Shown piece after piece: positions 1 through 8,124 of a stretch of 23,369 nucleotides of DNA. A model generated the notes under the pieces. That model worked only from the letters and a program-made list of their open reading frames with translations. It had not been told where the DNA came from and ran no database searches. The translations under genes and the position numbers were made by a program. Origin of the DNA: JANNGZ01 sp031404155 (lineage in GTDB: Bacteria; Pseudomonadota; Gammaproteobacteria; Burkholderiales; Burkholderiaceae_C). Every line of letters begins with the position of its first letter. Position 1 is the first letter of the stretch. The stretch lies in the NCBI GenBank assembly GCA_031404155.1, contig JANNGZ010000024.1:1-23369 (forward strand), read 5' to 3'.

Positions 1-786
1 CTTGGGCAGCTCGCTGGAGCAGATGCCGTCGCCACCGACGAACTTGGCTTCGATGCCGAGTTGCTTCATCTGGCGCAGCATCGGGCCGGCCACCGCGTCC
101 ATGCCGCCGAAGAAGACCACGTCGGGCTTCTTCGCCTTCAGGCTGGTCAGGATGGCGGTGAAGTCGGTGGCCTTGTCGTTGGTGAATTCACGGCCGACAA
201 CCTTGCCGCCAGCGCCCTTGACTCCCTTTTCGAACTCGTCGGCAACGCCCTGGCCATAGGCCGTGCGGTCGTCGATGACGGCAATGCTCTTGCCCTTGAG
301 TTCCTTCACCGCGTACTTGCCGAGCGTGCCGCCGAGGTGCACGTCGTCAGCGACGACGCGGAAGGTGGTCTTGAAGCCCTGGCGGGTGAACTTGGGGTTT
401 GTCGCCGACGGGGAGATCTGCGGAATGCCGGCGTCGCTGTAGATCTTCGACGCGGGGATCGAGGTGCCCGAATTCAGGTGGCCGATCACGCCGTTGACCT
501 TGCTGTCGACCAGCTTCTGCGCCGCCGCGGTGCCCTGCTTCGGGTCGCCCGCGTCATCCTCGGCCAGCAGTTCGAACTTGGCCTTCTTGCCACCGATGGT
601 CACGCCCTTGGCGTTGAGTTCCTCGATCGCCATGCGGGCGCCGTTCTCGTTGTCCTTGCCCAGGTGCGCGATCGCGCCGCTGGTGGGGCCGACGTGGCCA
701 ATCTTGACCACGAGTTCCTGGGCGTTGATCGCGCCCGCAAACAAAGCCGCGGTAGCGGCGACGATGACGTTGAACTTGACTTGCAT
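1..786 (-). CDS. Branched-chain amino acid ABC transporter substrate-binding protein (LivK-like), partial
   Basis: The first 262 residues are present; the 3' end runs off the left edge. This is a periplasmic receptor that delivers leucine-type amino acids or related ligands to an ABC importer. An N-terminal signal peptide (residues 1-22, ending in an INA-Q cleavage site) is followed by the type I periplasmic-binding fold: VKIGHVGPTSG near residue 27, the NGARMAIEELNAKG helix near 47, and GVIGHLNSGTS and QISPSATNP farther on, all typical of LivJ/LivK/HAAT proteins. The start is fixed by a clear GGAGG at 795-799, eight bases before the ATG. The neighbour upstream is an unrelated gene, 188 bases away. 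Ligand specificity cannot be read from sequence; amides, urea and aromatic acids are also bound by this family. Confidence 0.9.
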   Translation of the reverse strand, partial: MQVKFNVIVAATAALFAGAINAQELVVKIGHVGPTSGAIAHLGKDNENGARMAIEELNAKGVTIGGKKAKFELLAEDDAGDPKQGTAAAQKLVDSKVNGVIGHLNSGTSIPASKIYSDAGIPQISPSATNPKFTRQGFKTTFRVVADDVHLGGTLGKYAVKELKGKSIAVIDDRTAYGQGVADEFEKGVKGAGGKVVGREFTNDKATDFTAILTSLKAKKPDVVFFGGMDAVAGPMLRQMKQLGIEAKFVGGDGICSSELPK

Positions 787-809
787 TCTGAAAACCTCCG
801 GTTGGGTAT

Positions 810-839
810 GTTGAGACGCGATGGAGAGAATTTCTCAAC
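810..839. promoter_or_regulatory. Inverted repeat in the leader of the LivK-like gene
   Basis: GTTGAGA at 810-816 is matched by TCTCAAC at 833-839, a perfect 7-base inverted repeat with a 16-base spacer. It starts about 24 bases upstream of the start codon of the binding-protein gene. It could be an operator or an mRNA hairpin in the leader; the sequence alone does not decide. The rest of the 188-base gap (787-974) shows nothing else I can name. Confidence 0.3.
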
Positions 840-974
840 GGCCGGCACCTTACTCCAAAACCATGGCGCCCTCACAGAGGGTATGCCAGAGCAGGGGCCG
901 TCGTCGGGCAACGCGCGGTGGGCAGGGTGCGATGACAGGGCCGGCACCGCAGGCCTCGGGAACCAGGCATCGGT

Positions 975-1364
975 TCAGCGCTCGCGCCTGCGTGCCAGCG
1001 CCTTTGCCACTGCGTGAGCCACCATTTCCGGCAGCGCCGCGGAGAGGTCCTGGCGCAGTTCGGCGACCAGTTCGTTTTCGACACGGGCCAGCGCCGGCGC
1101 CAGCCCGTCGCGCAAACGCTGCTCGAGCTGCGCGTCGATCTGCTGCTGAAGCTCGGCCAGCAGCTGTTGCGTGAACAGGGCTTCGTCGAAGCCGGTGCCC
1201 GGCCCGCGAAGCGCGGCGGGTGCGGTCGGTGCCAACTCGGGCACCAGGTTGGCCTCGGCCATCGGCGCCATCTCGTGCGACTTGGCGCGGCGCTCGGCGT
1301 CGAGCACCTCGGTCAGCTTGGGCAGCTGGCCGGGTGGTAGCGCGGAAGACTTGCGGATCGCCAT
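975..1364 (-). CDS. Small hypothetical protein downstream of holC
   Basis: This encodes 129 residues that I cannot assign to a characterised family. The N-terminus carries a short PKLTEVL motif (residues 15-21), a linker rich in Pro and Ala follows, and the C-terminal half (about residues 60-129) is a long amphipathic helix rich in Gln, Leu, Glu and Arg, ending in a basic RRRER tail. This layout is reminiscent of the DUF2486 proteins of Burkholderiales, but I am not sure of that. It is the third gene of pepA-holC-orf, 27 bases after the holC stop. Two tiny frames separate the genes, each joined to the next by a TGATGG stop/start overlap, which suggests translational coupling. The strand choice is supported by operon position; the plus-strand frames here are shadows. 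Confidence 0.7.
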   Translation of the reverse strand: MAIRKSSALPPGQLPKLTEVLDAERRAKSHEMAPMAEANLVPELAPTAPAALRGPGTGFDEALFTQQLLAELQQQIDAQLEQRLRDGLAPALARVENELVAELRQDLSAALPEMVAHAVAKALARRRER

Positions 1365-1391
1365 CAGCTTTGCGCCATCAGTCGTCTGCCA

Positions 1392-1865
1392 TCAGCTTGC
1401 GGCCTTGCCCGCGGCCGCGTGCGAGTGGTGCGTTGGTGGCCAACCGCGGGCGCGGTAGTCGGCAAAACGACGGCGGCCGGCGCCGACATCCTCGGGGTCG
1501 TCGGACACCACATCGATCACGCGGGCAAAGCGCTCGCTGCCCGCGGCGACTTCAGCACCGAGATTGACCAGCACCTCGGCGTGCGGCGAAGCGGCGGTGT
1601 CATCGAGCAACCAGATCGGCGTGGCGGCGAGCCGTGGCGCCACCGCTTGCCCACCCGGCGGCTCGCCCGCCTGCGCCGAACGCACCCGCAGGTGCGGCAC
1701 AAATTCGAGTGGCTCGAAGGTCCACAGCGCCACGTCGAGCCGGGCAAGATCGTCGGCGCGGCCGGTGACCGCGACACGTGCGCCCTGCCGGTAAGCCTTG
1801 CGCAGCAGCCGGCAGGTGAAGCCGAGCTTGTCGCTGACACCGGTGTGGAAGTCGACCTGCGGCAT
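1392..1865 (-). CDS. holC: DNA polymerase III chi subunit
   Basis: HolC (chi) links the clamp-loader psi subunit to single-stranded DNA-binding protein in the replisome. The 157-residue product begins with the family hallmark PQVDFHTGVSDKLGFTCRL and continues with the chi pattern: RKAYRQGARVAVTG, DLARLDVALWTFEPLEFVPHLRV, PIWLLDD, LVNLGAE, and a conserved ERFARVIDVVSDDPEDVGAGRRRFADYRARG block near the C-terminus. I chose the ATG at 1865; an in-frame GTG two codons upstream (1871) is possible. It follows pepA by 18 bases on the same strand, the order also found in enterobacteria (pepA-holC-valS), but valS is not the next gene here. Confidence 0.92.
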   Translation of the reverse strand: MPQVDFHTGVSDKLGFTCRLLRKAYRQGARVAVTGRADDLARLDVALWTFEPLEFVPHLRVRSAQAGEPPGGQAVAPRLAATPIWLLDDTAASPHAEVLVNLGAEVAAGSERFARVIDVVSDDPEDVGAGRRRFADYRARGWPPTHHSHAAAGKAAS

Positions 1866-1883
1866 GGGCACGGCGCGCTTGCG

Positions 1884-3344
1884 CTACAGCGCCCGCGACA
1901 ACACGAAGTGGGTCAGCAACGGCACCGGCCGGCCGGTGGCGCCCTTGGCCGAACCGCTCTTCCAGGCAGTGCCGGCGACATCCAGGTGCGCCCAGGGGTA
2001 GGCCTTGGTGTAGCGCTTGAGGAACATCGCCGCGGTGATCGCGCCGCCGGCTCGGCCGGAGATGTTGGCCATGTCGGCAAAGTTGCTCTTCAGGCCCTCG
2101 TCGTATTCGTCGTCCAGCGGCATGCGCCAGGCCGGGTCGAGTGCGGCCTTCGACGCCGCGAGCAACTCGGCGGCGAGGGCATCGTCGCTGGAGAAAAGGC
2201 CCGAGTGGTGATGGCCGAGCGCGATCACGCAGGCGCCGGTGAGCGTGGCGATGTCCACCACCGCGGCGGGTTTGAAACGCTCGGCGTAGGTCAGGGCGTC
2301 GTTCAGGATCAGGCGGCCTTCGGCGTCGGTGTTCAGGATCTCGACCGTCTGGCCCGACAGCGTCTTGACCACGTCGCCGGGCTTCACCGCGCGGCCCGAG
2401 GGCATGTTCTCGCAGGTCGGGATCAAGCCAACGAGGTTGATCTTCGGCTGGAGTTCGCCGATCGCGCGCAGCGTGCCGAGCACACTCGCCGCACCGCCCA
2501 TGTCGAACTTCATCTCGTCCATCTCGCCGCCGGGCTTGAGCGAGATGCCGCCGGTGTCGAAGGTGATGCCCTTGCCCACCAGCACCAGCGGCGCATCGGT
2601 TTTGCCCGCACCCTTGTACTGCACGACGATGAAACGCGGCGGTTCGTCCGAGCCCTGCGCCACCGCAAGGAAGGAGCCCATGCCGATCTTTTCGATGCCC
2701 TTGCGGTCGAAGACTTCGACCTTGAAGCCGAATTCCTTGCCGAGTTGTTTGGCTTGCGCCGCCAGATAGCTCGGGGTGCAATGGTTGCCGGGTCGGTTGG
2801 CACATTCGCGGGCCAGCGTGACACCCGCTGCCACCGCCTGGCCGCGTTTGAGCCCCCGCTGCAGCGCGGCCATTTCGGTCTTGCCGGTGACCAGCGTCAC
2901 CTTCTGCAGCTTCGGCACTGCGGGCGCACTGGGCTTGGTATGGCGGTAGATGTAGACCGCATCGCCGACGGCGGCACAAAGCGCATCGGCATGGCCTTCA
3001 CCGGGCGCGTCCGCACCCGCGCTGGCCACCGCCAGGTGTGTGGTGCCCAGGGCCTTGAGCGCCCCCAGGCCGGTGGCCACGGCGGTCTTGAAGGCCTTGG
3101 CCGACGCGTCGGCAGCGCACACGAAAGCCACACGCGGCAGCTTCACCCCGGCAGGCCGGTGGAGATACAAGCAGCGCCCGGCCTTGAATTCGAAGTCGCC
3201 GTGTTTGCACGCGTCGGCCAGCGCGGCCGCGAGTGTTTTGTCCAGCGACGCCGGCACCTTGTCGCCGACCAGCACCACCAGCAGCGCATCGGCCGCGATC
3301 GAGGCCAGGCCCGATGCGGGCGTTGCGAGAGATCGAAAGTCCAT
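1884..3344 (-). CDS. pepA: Leucyl aminopeptidase (cytosol aminopeptidase A, M17)
   Basis: PepA removes N-terminal residues from peptides using two metal ions, normally as a cytosolic hexamer. In E. coli it also binds DNA as a regulator and recombination accessory factor. The 486-residue product has the N-terminal macro-like domain and a complete M17 catalytic domain: VGKGITFDTGGISLKP (metal and catalytic Lys), MKFDMGGAA, and the family signature NTDAEGRL at residues 338-345 with metal ligands Asp and Glu. The C-terminal part includes IATLTGACVIALG and NISGRAGGAITAA. I chose the ATG at 3344 (MDF...), the usual start in related bacteria; an in-frame ATG at 3362 would add six residues. It is divergent from lptF, an arrangement conserved in E. 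coli. Confidence 0.97.
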   Translation of the reverse strand: MDFRSLATPASGLASIAADALLVVLVGDKVPASLDKTLAAALADACKHGDFEFKAGRCLYLHRPAGVKLPRVAFVCAADASAKAFKTAVATGLGALKALGTTHLAVASAGADAPGEGHADALCAAVGDAVYIYRHTKPSAPAVPKLQKVTLVTGKTEMAALQRGLKRGQAVAAGVTLARECANRPGNHCTPSYLAAQAKQLGKEFGFKVEVFDRKGIEKIGMGSFLAVAQGSDEPPRFIVVQYKGAGKTDAPLVLVGKGITFDTGGISLKPGGEMDEMKFDMGGAASVLGTLRAIGELQPKINLVGLIPTCENMPSGRAVKPGDVVKTLSGQTVEILNTDAEGRLILNDALTYAERFKPAAVVDIATLTGACVIALGHHHSGLFSSDDALAAELLAASKAALDPAWRMPLDDEYDEGLKSNFADMANISGRAGGAITAAMFLKRYTKAYPWAHLDVAGTAWKSGSAKGATGRPVPLLTHFVLSRAL

Positions 3345-3383
3345 AATCGGCGACCGTTTCATTTTCGGTTTGAAGTGCGCGCG

Positions 3384-4478
3384 ATGTTATTCGATACGAC
3401 GCTGCGCCGAGAGCTTGCCAGGAGCTTCGGCGCGACCCTGGTGGTCGTCCTCACCATCGTGCTGACGATGATGCTGATCCGCGCGCTCGGCCAGGCCGCG
3501 GGCGGTGTGGTGGCGCCGCAGGACGTGTTGCTGCTCCTGGGCTATACGGCGCTCGGGCATTTGCCGACGATGCTGTCCTTGTCGCTCTTCATCGCCATCG
3601 TGGTCACGCTCGGCCGCATGTACCGCGACAGCGAGATGGCGATCTGGTTCGCCAGCGGCGTCGGCCTCGCCCGCTTCGTGCGCCCGGTGCTGCGCACCTG
3701 CTGGCCGGTGCTGTTGGTGGTGGGCGTGTTGCTGCTCTTCGTCTGGCCCTGGGGCAACCAGCAGAACACCGACCTGCGCGACCGCTACCAGCAGCGCTCG
3801 GACCTCTCGCGCGTGGCGCCAGGCGTATTCCAGGCCTCGCGCGACGGCAACCGCGTCTTTTTTGTCGAGCGTGACAACCAGGACAGCCTGGATGCGCGCA
3901 ACGTCTTCATCCTCTCGACCCGCGGCGACCGCGAAGCCGTGACCTCGGCGCCGAGCGGACGCCTGGAAACCGACGGTACCGACCGCTTCCTGGTGCTGGC
4001 GCGCGGCCACCGCAGCGAAACCGACTCGCGCACCGGCGAACACACCGTGGCCAATTTCGAAAGCCACCGCGTCAAGGTGGGCGAGCAGGGGGTGCGCCGT
4101 GCCGAGGCGCGGCCACCGAAGGCCACCAACACTGTCGACCTGCTGCGCACGCCAACCCTGCCGAACCAGGGCGAACTGGCCTGGCGCTTCGGCTTGGCCC
4201 TCGGTGCCGCGAACCTGAGCCTGCTTGGAATCGGCCTGTCGGCCACCAACCCGCGCCGTGCCACCAACTGGAACCTGCTCTTTGCGCTGCTCGCCTTCAT
4301 CGTCTACTTCAACCTGATCAACCTGTCCCAGGCCTGGGTCGCCGGCGGCCGAGTCGGCATGGGTGTGGCGCTGGCCGGTTTGCACGGCGCGGCGTTTGCG
4401 CTTGCGCTGGGCGCGATCTGGTGGCGCGAGCATGCCGCGGTGCGGCAGTGGCTGCGGCGTCCGGCCGCGGCCACCTGA
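3384..4478 (+). CDS. lptF: Lipopolysaccharide export ABC permease LptF
   Basis: LptF and LptG form the membrane pair of the LptB2FG transporter that extracts lipopolysaccharide from the inner membrane and feeds the LptC-A-D bridge. The 364-residue product matches the usual LptF length (about 366). It starts MLFDTTLRRELARSF, has hydrophobic segments near residues 14-34, 52-76 and 98-122, a large periplasmic beta-jellyroll region (about 125-265) and three more membrane spans to the C-terminus, including LGIGLSATNPRRATNWNLLFAL. The ATG at 3384 is chosen because the frame is open far upstream only through antisense to pepA and holC. The gap to divergent pepA is 39 bases, so the promoters of both genes must reach into coding sequence. 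lptG follows after two bases. Confidence 0.94.
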   Translation: MLFDTTLRRELARSFGATLVVVLTIVLTMMLIRALGQAAGGVVAPQDVLLLLGYTALGHLPTMLSLSLFIAIVVTLGRMYRDSEMAIWFASGVGLARFVRPVLRTCWPVLLVVGVLLLFVWPWGNQQNTDLRDRYQQRSDLSRVAPGVFQASRDGNRVFFVERDNQDSLDARNVFILSTRGDREAVTSAPSGRLETDGTDRFLVLARGHRSETDSRTGEHTVANFESHRVKVGEQGVRRAEARPPKATNTVDLLRTPTLPNQGELAWRFGLALGAANLSLLGIGLSATNPRRATNWNLLFALLAFIVYFNLINLSQAWVAGGRVGMGVALAGLHGAAFALALGAIWWREHAAVRQWLRRPAAAT

Positions 4479-4480
4479 AG

Positions 4481-5587
4481 ATGCGCACCGTCCGCCGCCT
4501 GCTCTACCGCGACATCGTGTCCTCGGTGTTGTTCGTGGCGCTGGCCTTCCTGTCGTTGTTCTTTTTCATCGACTTCGTCGACGAGTTGCCCGACGTGGGC
4601 AAACGCGGCTACACGCTGGGGCATGCGCTGCTGGCCACGGCGCTCGAACTGCCCGGGCATTTCTATGAGCTATTCCCGATTGCGGTGCTGATCGGCACCA
4701 TTTATTCACTGTCGCGGTTGGCGCAGTCGTCGGAGTTCACGATCCTGCGCACCGGCGGGCTCGGCCCGGGCCGTGCCTTGTCGCTGCTCGCATTGCTGGG
4801 CTTGAGCTTCGCCACCGTGACCTTTCTGGTCGGCGACTTCGTGTCGCCGCACTCCGAGCGCAAGGCGGTGGCGGTGAAGTCGCAATTCCTCGGCGGCCGC
4901 GACCTCGGCCGCACCGGCGCCTGGTTGAAGGACCGCCGCCACGGTGCGCAGGGCGAGCGCAATATCTCGGTCAACGTGATGCGGGTGGCACCCAGCGGCG
5001 AGCTCGAAGGCATCCGAATCTTCGTGCTCAACGGCGACGGGCAACTTGTCGAGCGGGTGTCGGCGCGTTCGGCCGTGGTGGCCCGGGACGGCCGCTGGAA
5101 GCTGGCCGACGCGCAGGTGACCCGCTGGCCTGACGAGCGCACCGACGCCCCGGTCAGCGACGAGCGTTTCGCCACGCTGGACTGGGAAACCACGCTCGAC
5201 GCCAGCGTGGTCGCCGCCGCGGTCCTGCCGGTGAGCACGATGACCACCATCGAGCTGGCGCGTTACGCCACGCACCTGTCCGACCAGGAGCAGGCCGCGA
5301 ACCGGCATGCGATCCAGTTCTGGAAAAAGGCGCTCTACCCGTTTGCCTGCCTGGTGATGGTGGCCCTGGCTCTGCCCTTTGCGTACCTGCATGCGCGTGC
5401 CGGCGGGGTCAGCCTGAAGGTCTTCGGCGGCATCATGCTCGGCATCGGCTTCGTGCTGCTGAACAACCTCTCGGGGCACCTCGGCCTGCTGCGCGACTGG
5501 ACACCATGGATCGCCGCGGCGGCGCCGGGTGCGCTGTTCCTGCTGCTCTCGCTCGGCGCCTTCGCCTGGCTGGTGAGGTACCGCTGA
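4481..5587 (+). CDS. lptG: Lipopolysaccharide export ABC permease LptG
   Basis: Partner of LptF in the LPS extraction complex. The 368 residues begin MRTVRRLLYRDIVSSVLFVALAF, followed by the family's FFFIDFVDELPDVG and LPGHFYELFPIAVLIGTIYSLSRLAQSSEFTILRTGG coupling-helix region (about residues 60-100). A periplasmic jellyroll domain (about 130-260) and three C-terminal membrane spans, with NNLSGHLGLL near residue 328, complete it. The start at 4481 lies two bases after the lptF stop. The stop TGA shares its last A with the ATG of the next gene, so translation of the cluster is probably coupled. Nothing is truncated. Confidence 0.94.
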   Translation: MRTVRRLLYRDIVSSVLFVALAFLSLFFFIDFVDELPDVGKRGYTLGHALLATALELPGHFYELFPIAVLIGTIYSLSRLAQSSEFTILRTGGLGPGRALSLLALLGLSFATVTFLVGDFVSPHSERKAVAVKSQFLGGRDLGRTGAWLKDRRHGAQGERNISVNVMRVAPSGELEGIRIFVLNGDGQLVERVSARSAVVARDGRWKLADAQVTRWPDERTDAPVSDERFATLDWETTLDASVVAAAVLPVSTMTTIELARYATHLSDQEQAANRHAIQFWKKALYPFACLVMVALALPFAYLHARAGGVSLKVFGGIMLGIGFVLLNNLSGHLGLLRDWTPWIAAAAPGALFLLLSLGAFAWLVRYR

Positions 5588-5970
5588 TGGCGCGCCAAGG
5601 CCTGGTGCTTTTTGCGCATGGCGCCCGCGACCCACGCTGGGCGGCGCCCTTCGACGCTATCGCCGAGCGGGTTCGCGCCGCGCAACCGGCGCTGGCGGTA
5701 CGGCTCGCGTTCCTGGAACTGATGACGCCGAGCCTGCTCGACGCTGCCGCCGAGCTGGTGCACGAAGGCTGCAACCCGGTCGATGTGCTGCCCTTGTTTC
5801 TCGGCGCCGGTGGCCATGTCCGGCGCGACCTGCCGGAGTTGATCGAGCGGCTGAGCATCGAACATCCGGCGGTTCAATTCAGGCTGCACCCGCCGATCGG
5901 CGAAACCCCGCAGGCGATCGAGGCACTTTCGCGCGTGGCGGTGCAGATGCTCGACAGTGGCGCCCCATGA
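5587..5970 (+). CDS. Single-domain CbiX-type sirohydrochlorin chelatase
   Basis: Members of this family insert Co or Fe into sirohydrochlorin, giving cobalt-sirohydrochlorin or siroheme. The 127-residue protein is one CbiX domain, the short (CbiXS) form thought to work as a dimer. The two metal-binding histidines are visible: LFAHGARDPRW (His11) and LGAGGHVRRDLP (His77). LEL-MTPSLLDAAAELVHEGC between them is typical. The start codon overlaps the lptG stop (TGATG), and its own stop overlaps the cysB start (ATGA). Because it sits against cysB, iron insertion for the siroheme of sulfite reductase is the likelier role, but cobalt chelation cannot be excluded. Confidence 0.85.
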   Translation: MARQGLVLFAHGARDPRWAAPFDAIAERVRAAQPALAVRLAFLELMTPSLLDAAAELVHEGCNPVDVLPLFLGAGGHVRRDLPELIERLSIEHPAVQFRLHPPIGETPQAIEALSRVAVQMLDSGAP

Positions 5971-6911
5971 ACCTGCACCAGTTCAAGTTCGTCCAGGAGG
6001 CGGTGCGGCGCGGCCTCAACCTGACCGAAACCGCGAAGGCGCTGCACACCTCGCAGCCCGGTGTGAGCAAGGCGATCCTCGAACTCGAAGAAGAGCTCGG
6101 CGTGGACATCTTTGCGCGCCACGGCAAGCGCATCAAGCGCGTCACCGAGCCGGGGCAGCAGGTGCTCAAGTCGATCGAAGTGATCATGCGCGAGCTGGGC
6201 AACCTGAAGCGCATCGGCGAAGAATTCAGCAAGCAGGACGCCGGCACGCTGTCGATCGCGACCACGCACACCCAGGCGCGGTATGTGCTGCCCGAGCCGG
6301 TGGCGCTGCTGCGCCGGCGCTACCCCAAGGTCAACGTGAGCCTGCACCAGGGCACGCCCGAGCAGGTGGCGCAGATGCTGCTGGAGGATGCCGCCGACAT
6401 CGGCCTGGCCACCGAGTCGCTGTCGGACTTCGACGAGCTGGTGACCCTGCCCTGCTACGAATGGCAGCATGTGCTGGTGGTGCCCGCAGCACACCCGCTC
6501 GCCGCGGTCGAGCGGCCGACGCTGGAGCAGATTGCGGCCGAGCCGATCGTGACCTACCAGAACGCGTTCACCGGCCGCAGGCGCATCGACGCGGCCTTCG
6601 CGCGGGCGCGGCTCAAGCCCAATATCGTGCTTGAGGCGATCGACTCCGATGTCATCAAGACCTATGTGCGCGTCGGCCTGGGCGCCGGCATCGTGGCCGA
6701 AATGGCGGTGCGCGACGACGCCCGCGGCGGCGACCTGGTGTCGCGCCCGGTGGGCCACCTGTTCGGGCAGAACGTGTCGCGTGTTGCGTTCAAGCGCGGC
6801 GCCTACCTGCGCAATTTTGTCTATACCTTTGCCGAACTGCTGTCCGAGCGGCTCACGCGCGCCTTGATCGTGCGCGCCATGGCCGGCGGCGGCGACGACT
6901 ACGAGCTTTGA
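5967..6911 (+). CDS. cysB: CysB-family LysR transcriptional regulator
   Basis: CysB activates sulfate-assimilation genes in response to N-acetylserine and sulfur starvation. The 314-residue product has the LysR winged helix-turn-helix at residues 1-60 (NLHQFKFVQEAVRRGLNLTETAKALHTSQPGVSKAILELEEELG), a linker helix, and a periplasmic-binding-like effector domain starting LSIATTHTQARYVLPEPV. That TTHTQARY motif and QGTPEQVAQMLLEDAADIGLATE are characteristic of CysB and the related Cbl. I take cysB rather than cbl because most Burkholderiales carry one copy, but the sequence does not separate them. It overlaps the chelatase gene by four bases and is followed after four bases by an aminotransferase gene. 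Confidence 0.9.
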   Translation: MNLHQFKFVQEAVRRGLNLTETAKALHTSQPGVSKAILELEEELGVDIFARHGKRIKRVTEPGQQVLKSIEVIMRELGNLKRIGEEFSKQDAGTLSIATTHTQARYVLPEPVALLRRRYPKVNVSLHQGTPEQVAQMLLEDAADIGLATESLSDFDELVTLPCYEWQHVLVVPAAHPLAAVERPTLEQIAAEPIVTYQNAFTGRRRIDAAFARARLKPNIVLEAIDSDVIKTYVRVGLGAGIVAEMAVRDDARGGDLVSRPVGHLFGQNVSRVAFKRGAYLRNFVYTFAELLSERLTRALIVRAMAGGGDDYEL

Positions 6912-6915
6912 TCAA

Positions 6916-8067
6916 ATGACGACGCCCGCAATCCAGAGCCGCCTGCCTTCGGTGGGCACCACCATATTCACCGTGATGTCCGCGCTCGCAGCCGAACATG
7001 GCGCGGTCAACCTCGGCCAGGGCTTCCCCGATTTCGACTGCGACCCCGCGCTGGTGGATGCGGTAACGCAGGCGATGCGCGAAGGCCTGAACCAGTACCC
7101 GCCGATGGCCGGCGTGCTGCCGCTGCGCGAAGCGGTGGCGGCCAAGGTGCAGGCGCTGTACGGCCGCGCCTACGACCCGGGCGGCGAGATCACGATCACC
7201 GCCGGCGCGACGCAGGCGATCCTCACCGCGATCCTGGCCTGTGTACACCCGGGCGACGAAGTGATCGTGCTCGAGCCCTGCTACGACAGCTACCAGCCGA
7301 ATATCGAACTCGCCGGCGGGCGCATCGTGCGGGTGCCGCTCACCCCAGGCACTTTCCGCCCCGATTTTCCGGCGATCGCCTCGGCGCTCTCGCCGCGCAC
7401 CCGCGCGATCATCATCAACTCGCCGCACAACCCCAGCGCCACCGTCTGGACCCGCTGGGACATGGACCAACTCGCCACGCTACTGCGGCCGACGCAGGTG
7501 CTGCTGCTCAGCGACGAGGTCTATGAGCACATGGTGTTCGATGGCCAGCCGCATGTGAGCGTGGCGTCGCACCCGGAGCTGGCGCCGCGTGCATTTGTGA
7601 TCTCCAGCTTCGGCAAGACCTACCACGTCACCGGCTGGAAGGTGGGCTACGTGCTCGCACCGGCGGCGATGACCGCGGAGTTCCGCAAGGTGCACCAGTT
7701 CAATGTGTTCACGGTGAACACGCCGGTGCAGCACGCGATCGCACGCTACATGGGCGACGCCCGGCCGTACCTCGATTTACCCGCGTTCTACCAGCGCAAG
7801 CGCGACCTGTTCCGGGACGGCCTGGCCGCCTCCCGCTTCAAGCTCTTGCCCAGCCAGGGCAGCTACTTCCAGTGTGTTGACTACTCGGCGATTTCGGACC
7901 AGGGCGAGGCCGATTTCTGCCGCTGGCTGACCACCCAGGCCGGCGTCGCCGCGATTCCGCTGTCACCCTTTTATGCCGACGGTTTCGAGCAGCAGATCGT
8001 GCGCTTTTGCTTCGCCAAACGAGACGAGACCTTGCAGACGGCGCTGTCGCGGCTGGCCGCGCTATAG
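6916..8067 (+). CDS. PLP-dependent aminotransferase, YbdL/methionine aminotransferase type
   Basis: A fold type I, class I/II aminotransferase of 383 residues. The N-terminus (QSRLPSVGTTIFTVMSALAAEHGAVNLGQGFPDFD) matches the YbdL group, which prefers methionine, histidine and phenylalanine and can form methionine from 4-methylthio-2-oxobutanoate. Visible motifs: GLNQYPPMAGVLPLREAVA, TAGATQAI (PLP phosphate loop), NSPHNPSA (Asn binding PLP), LSDEVYEHMVFDG, and SSFGKTYHVTGWKVGY with the Schiff-base lysine at residue 234. FCFAKRDETL near the end carries the substrate-carboxylate arginine. It is the last gene of the lptF cluster, four bases after cysB. With a CysB regulator and a siroheme-type chelatase beside it, a role in methionine salvage or sulfur metabolism is reasonable, though inferred. 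Confidence 0.92.
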   Translation: MTTPAIQSRLPSVGTTIFTVMSALAAEHGAVNLGQGFPDFDCDPALVDAVTQAMREGLNQYPPMAGVLPLREAVAAKVQALYGRAYDPGGEITITAGATQAILTAILACVHPGDEVIVLEPCYDSYQPNIELAGGRIVRVPLTPGTFRPDFPAIASALSPRTRAIIINSPHNPSATVWTRWDMDQLATLLRPTQVLLLSDEVYEHMVFDGQPHVSVASHPELAPRAFVISSFGKTYHVTGWKVGYVLAPAAMTAEFRKVHQFNVFTVNTPVQHAIARYMGDARPYLDLPAFYQRKRDLFRDGLAASRFKLLPSQGSYFQCVDYSAISDQGEADFCRWLTTQAGVAAIPLSPFYADGFEQQIVRFCFAKRDETLQTALSRLAAL

Positions 8068-8124
8068 CGGCGCTGCGCGGCGTTCAGCGGCGCGTCGTGA
8101 TCCGTGTGCCTCGCCCGCGGGCGC

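Noticed and set aside
1419..3383. A plus-strand open frame continuous with lptF, fully antisense to holC and pepA
   Set aside because: The conserved LptF N-terminus starts at 3384; the extension has antisense-type composition (Arg, His, Gly) and no domain pattern.
8068..8124. Terminator between the aminotransferase and FimV-like genes
   Set aside because: Only a 5-base stem (CGCTG/CAGCG at 8071-8089) with no T run is present.
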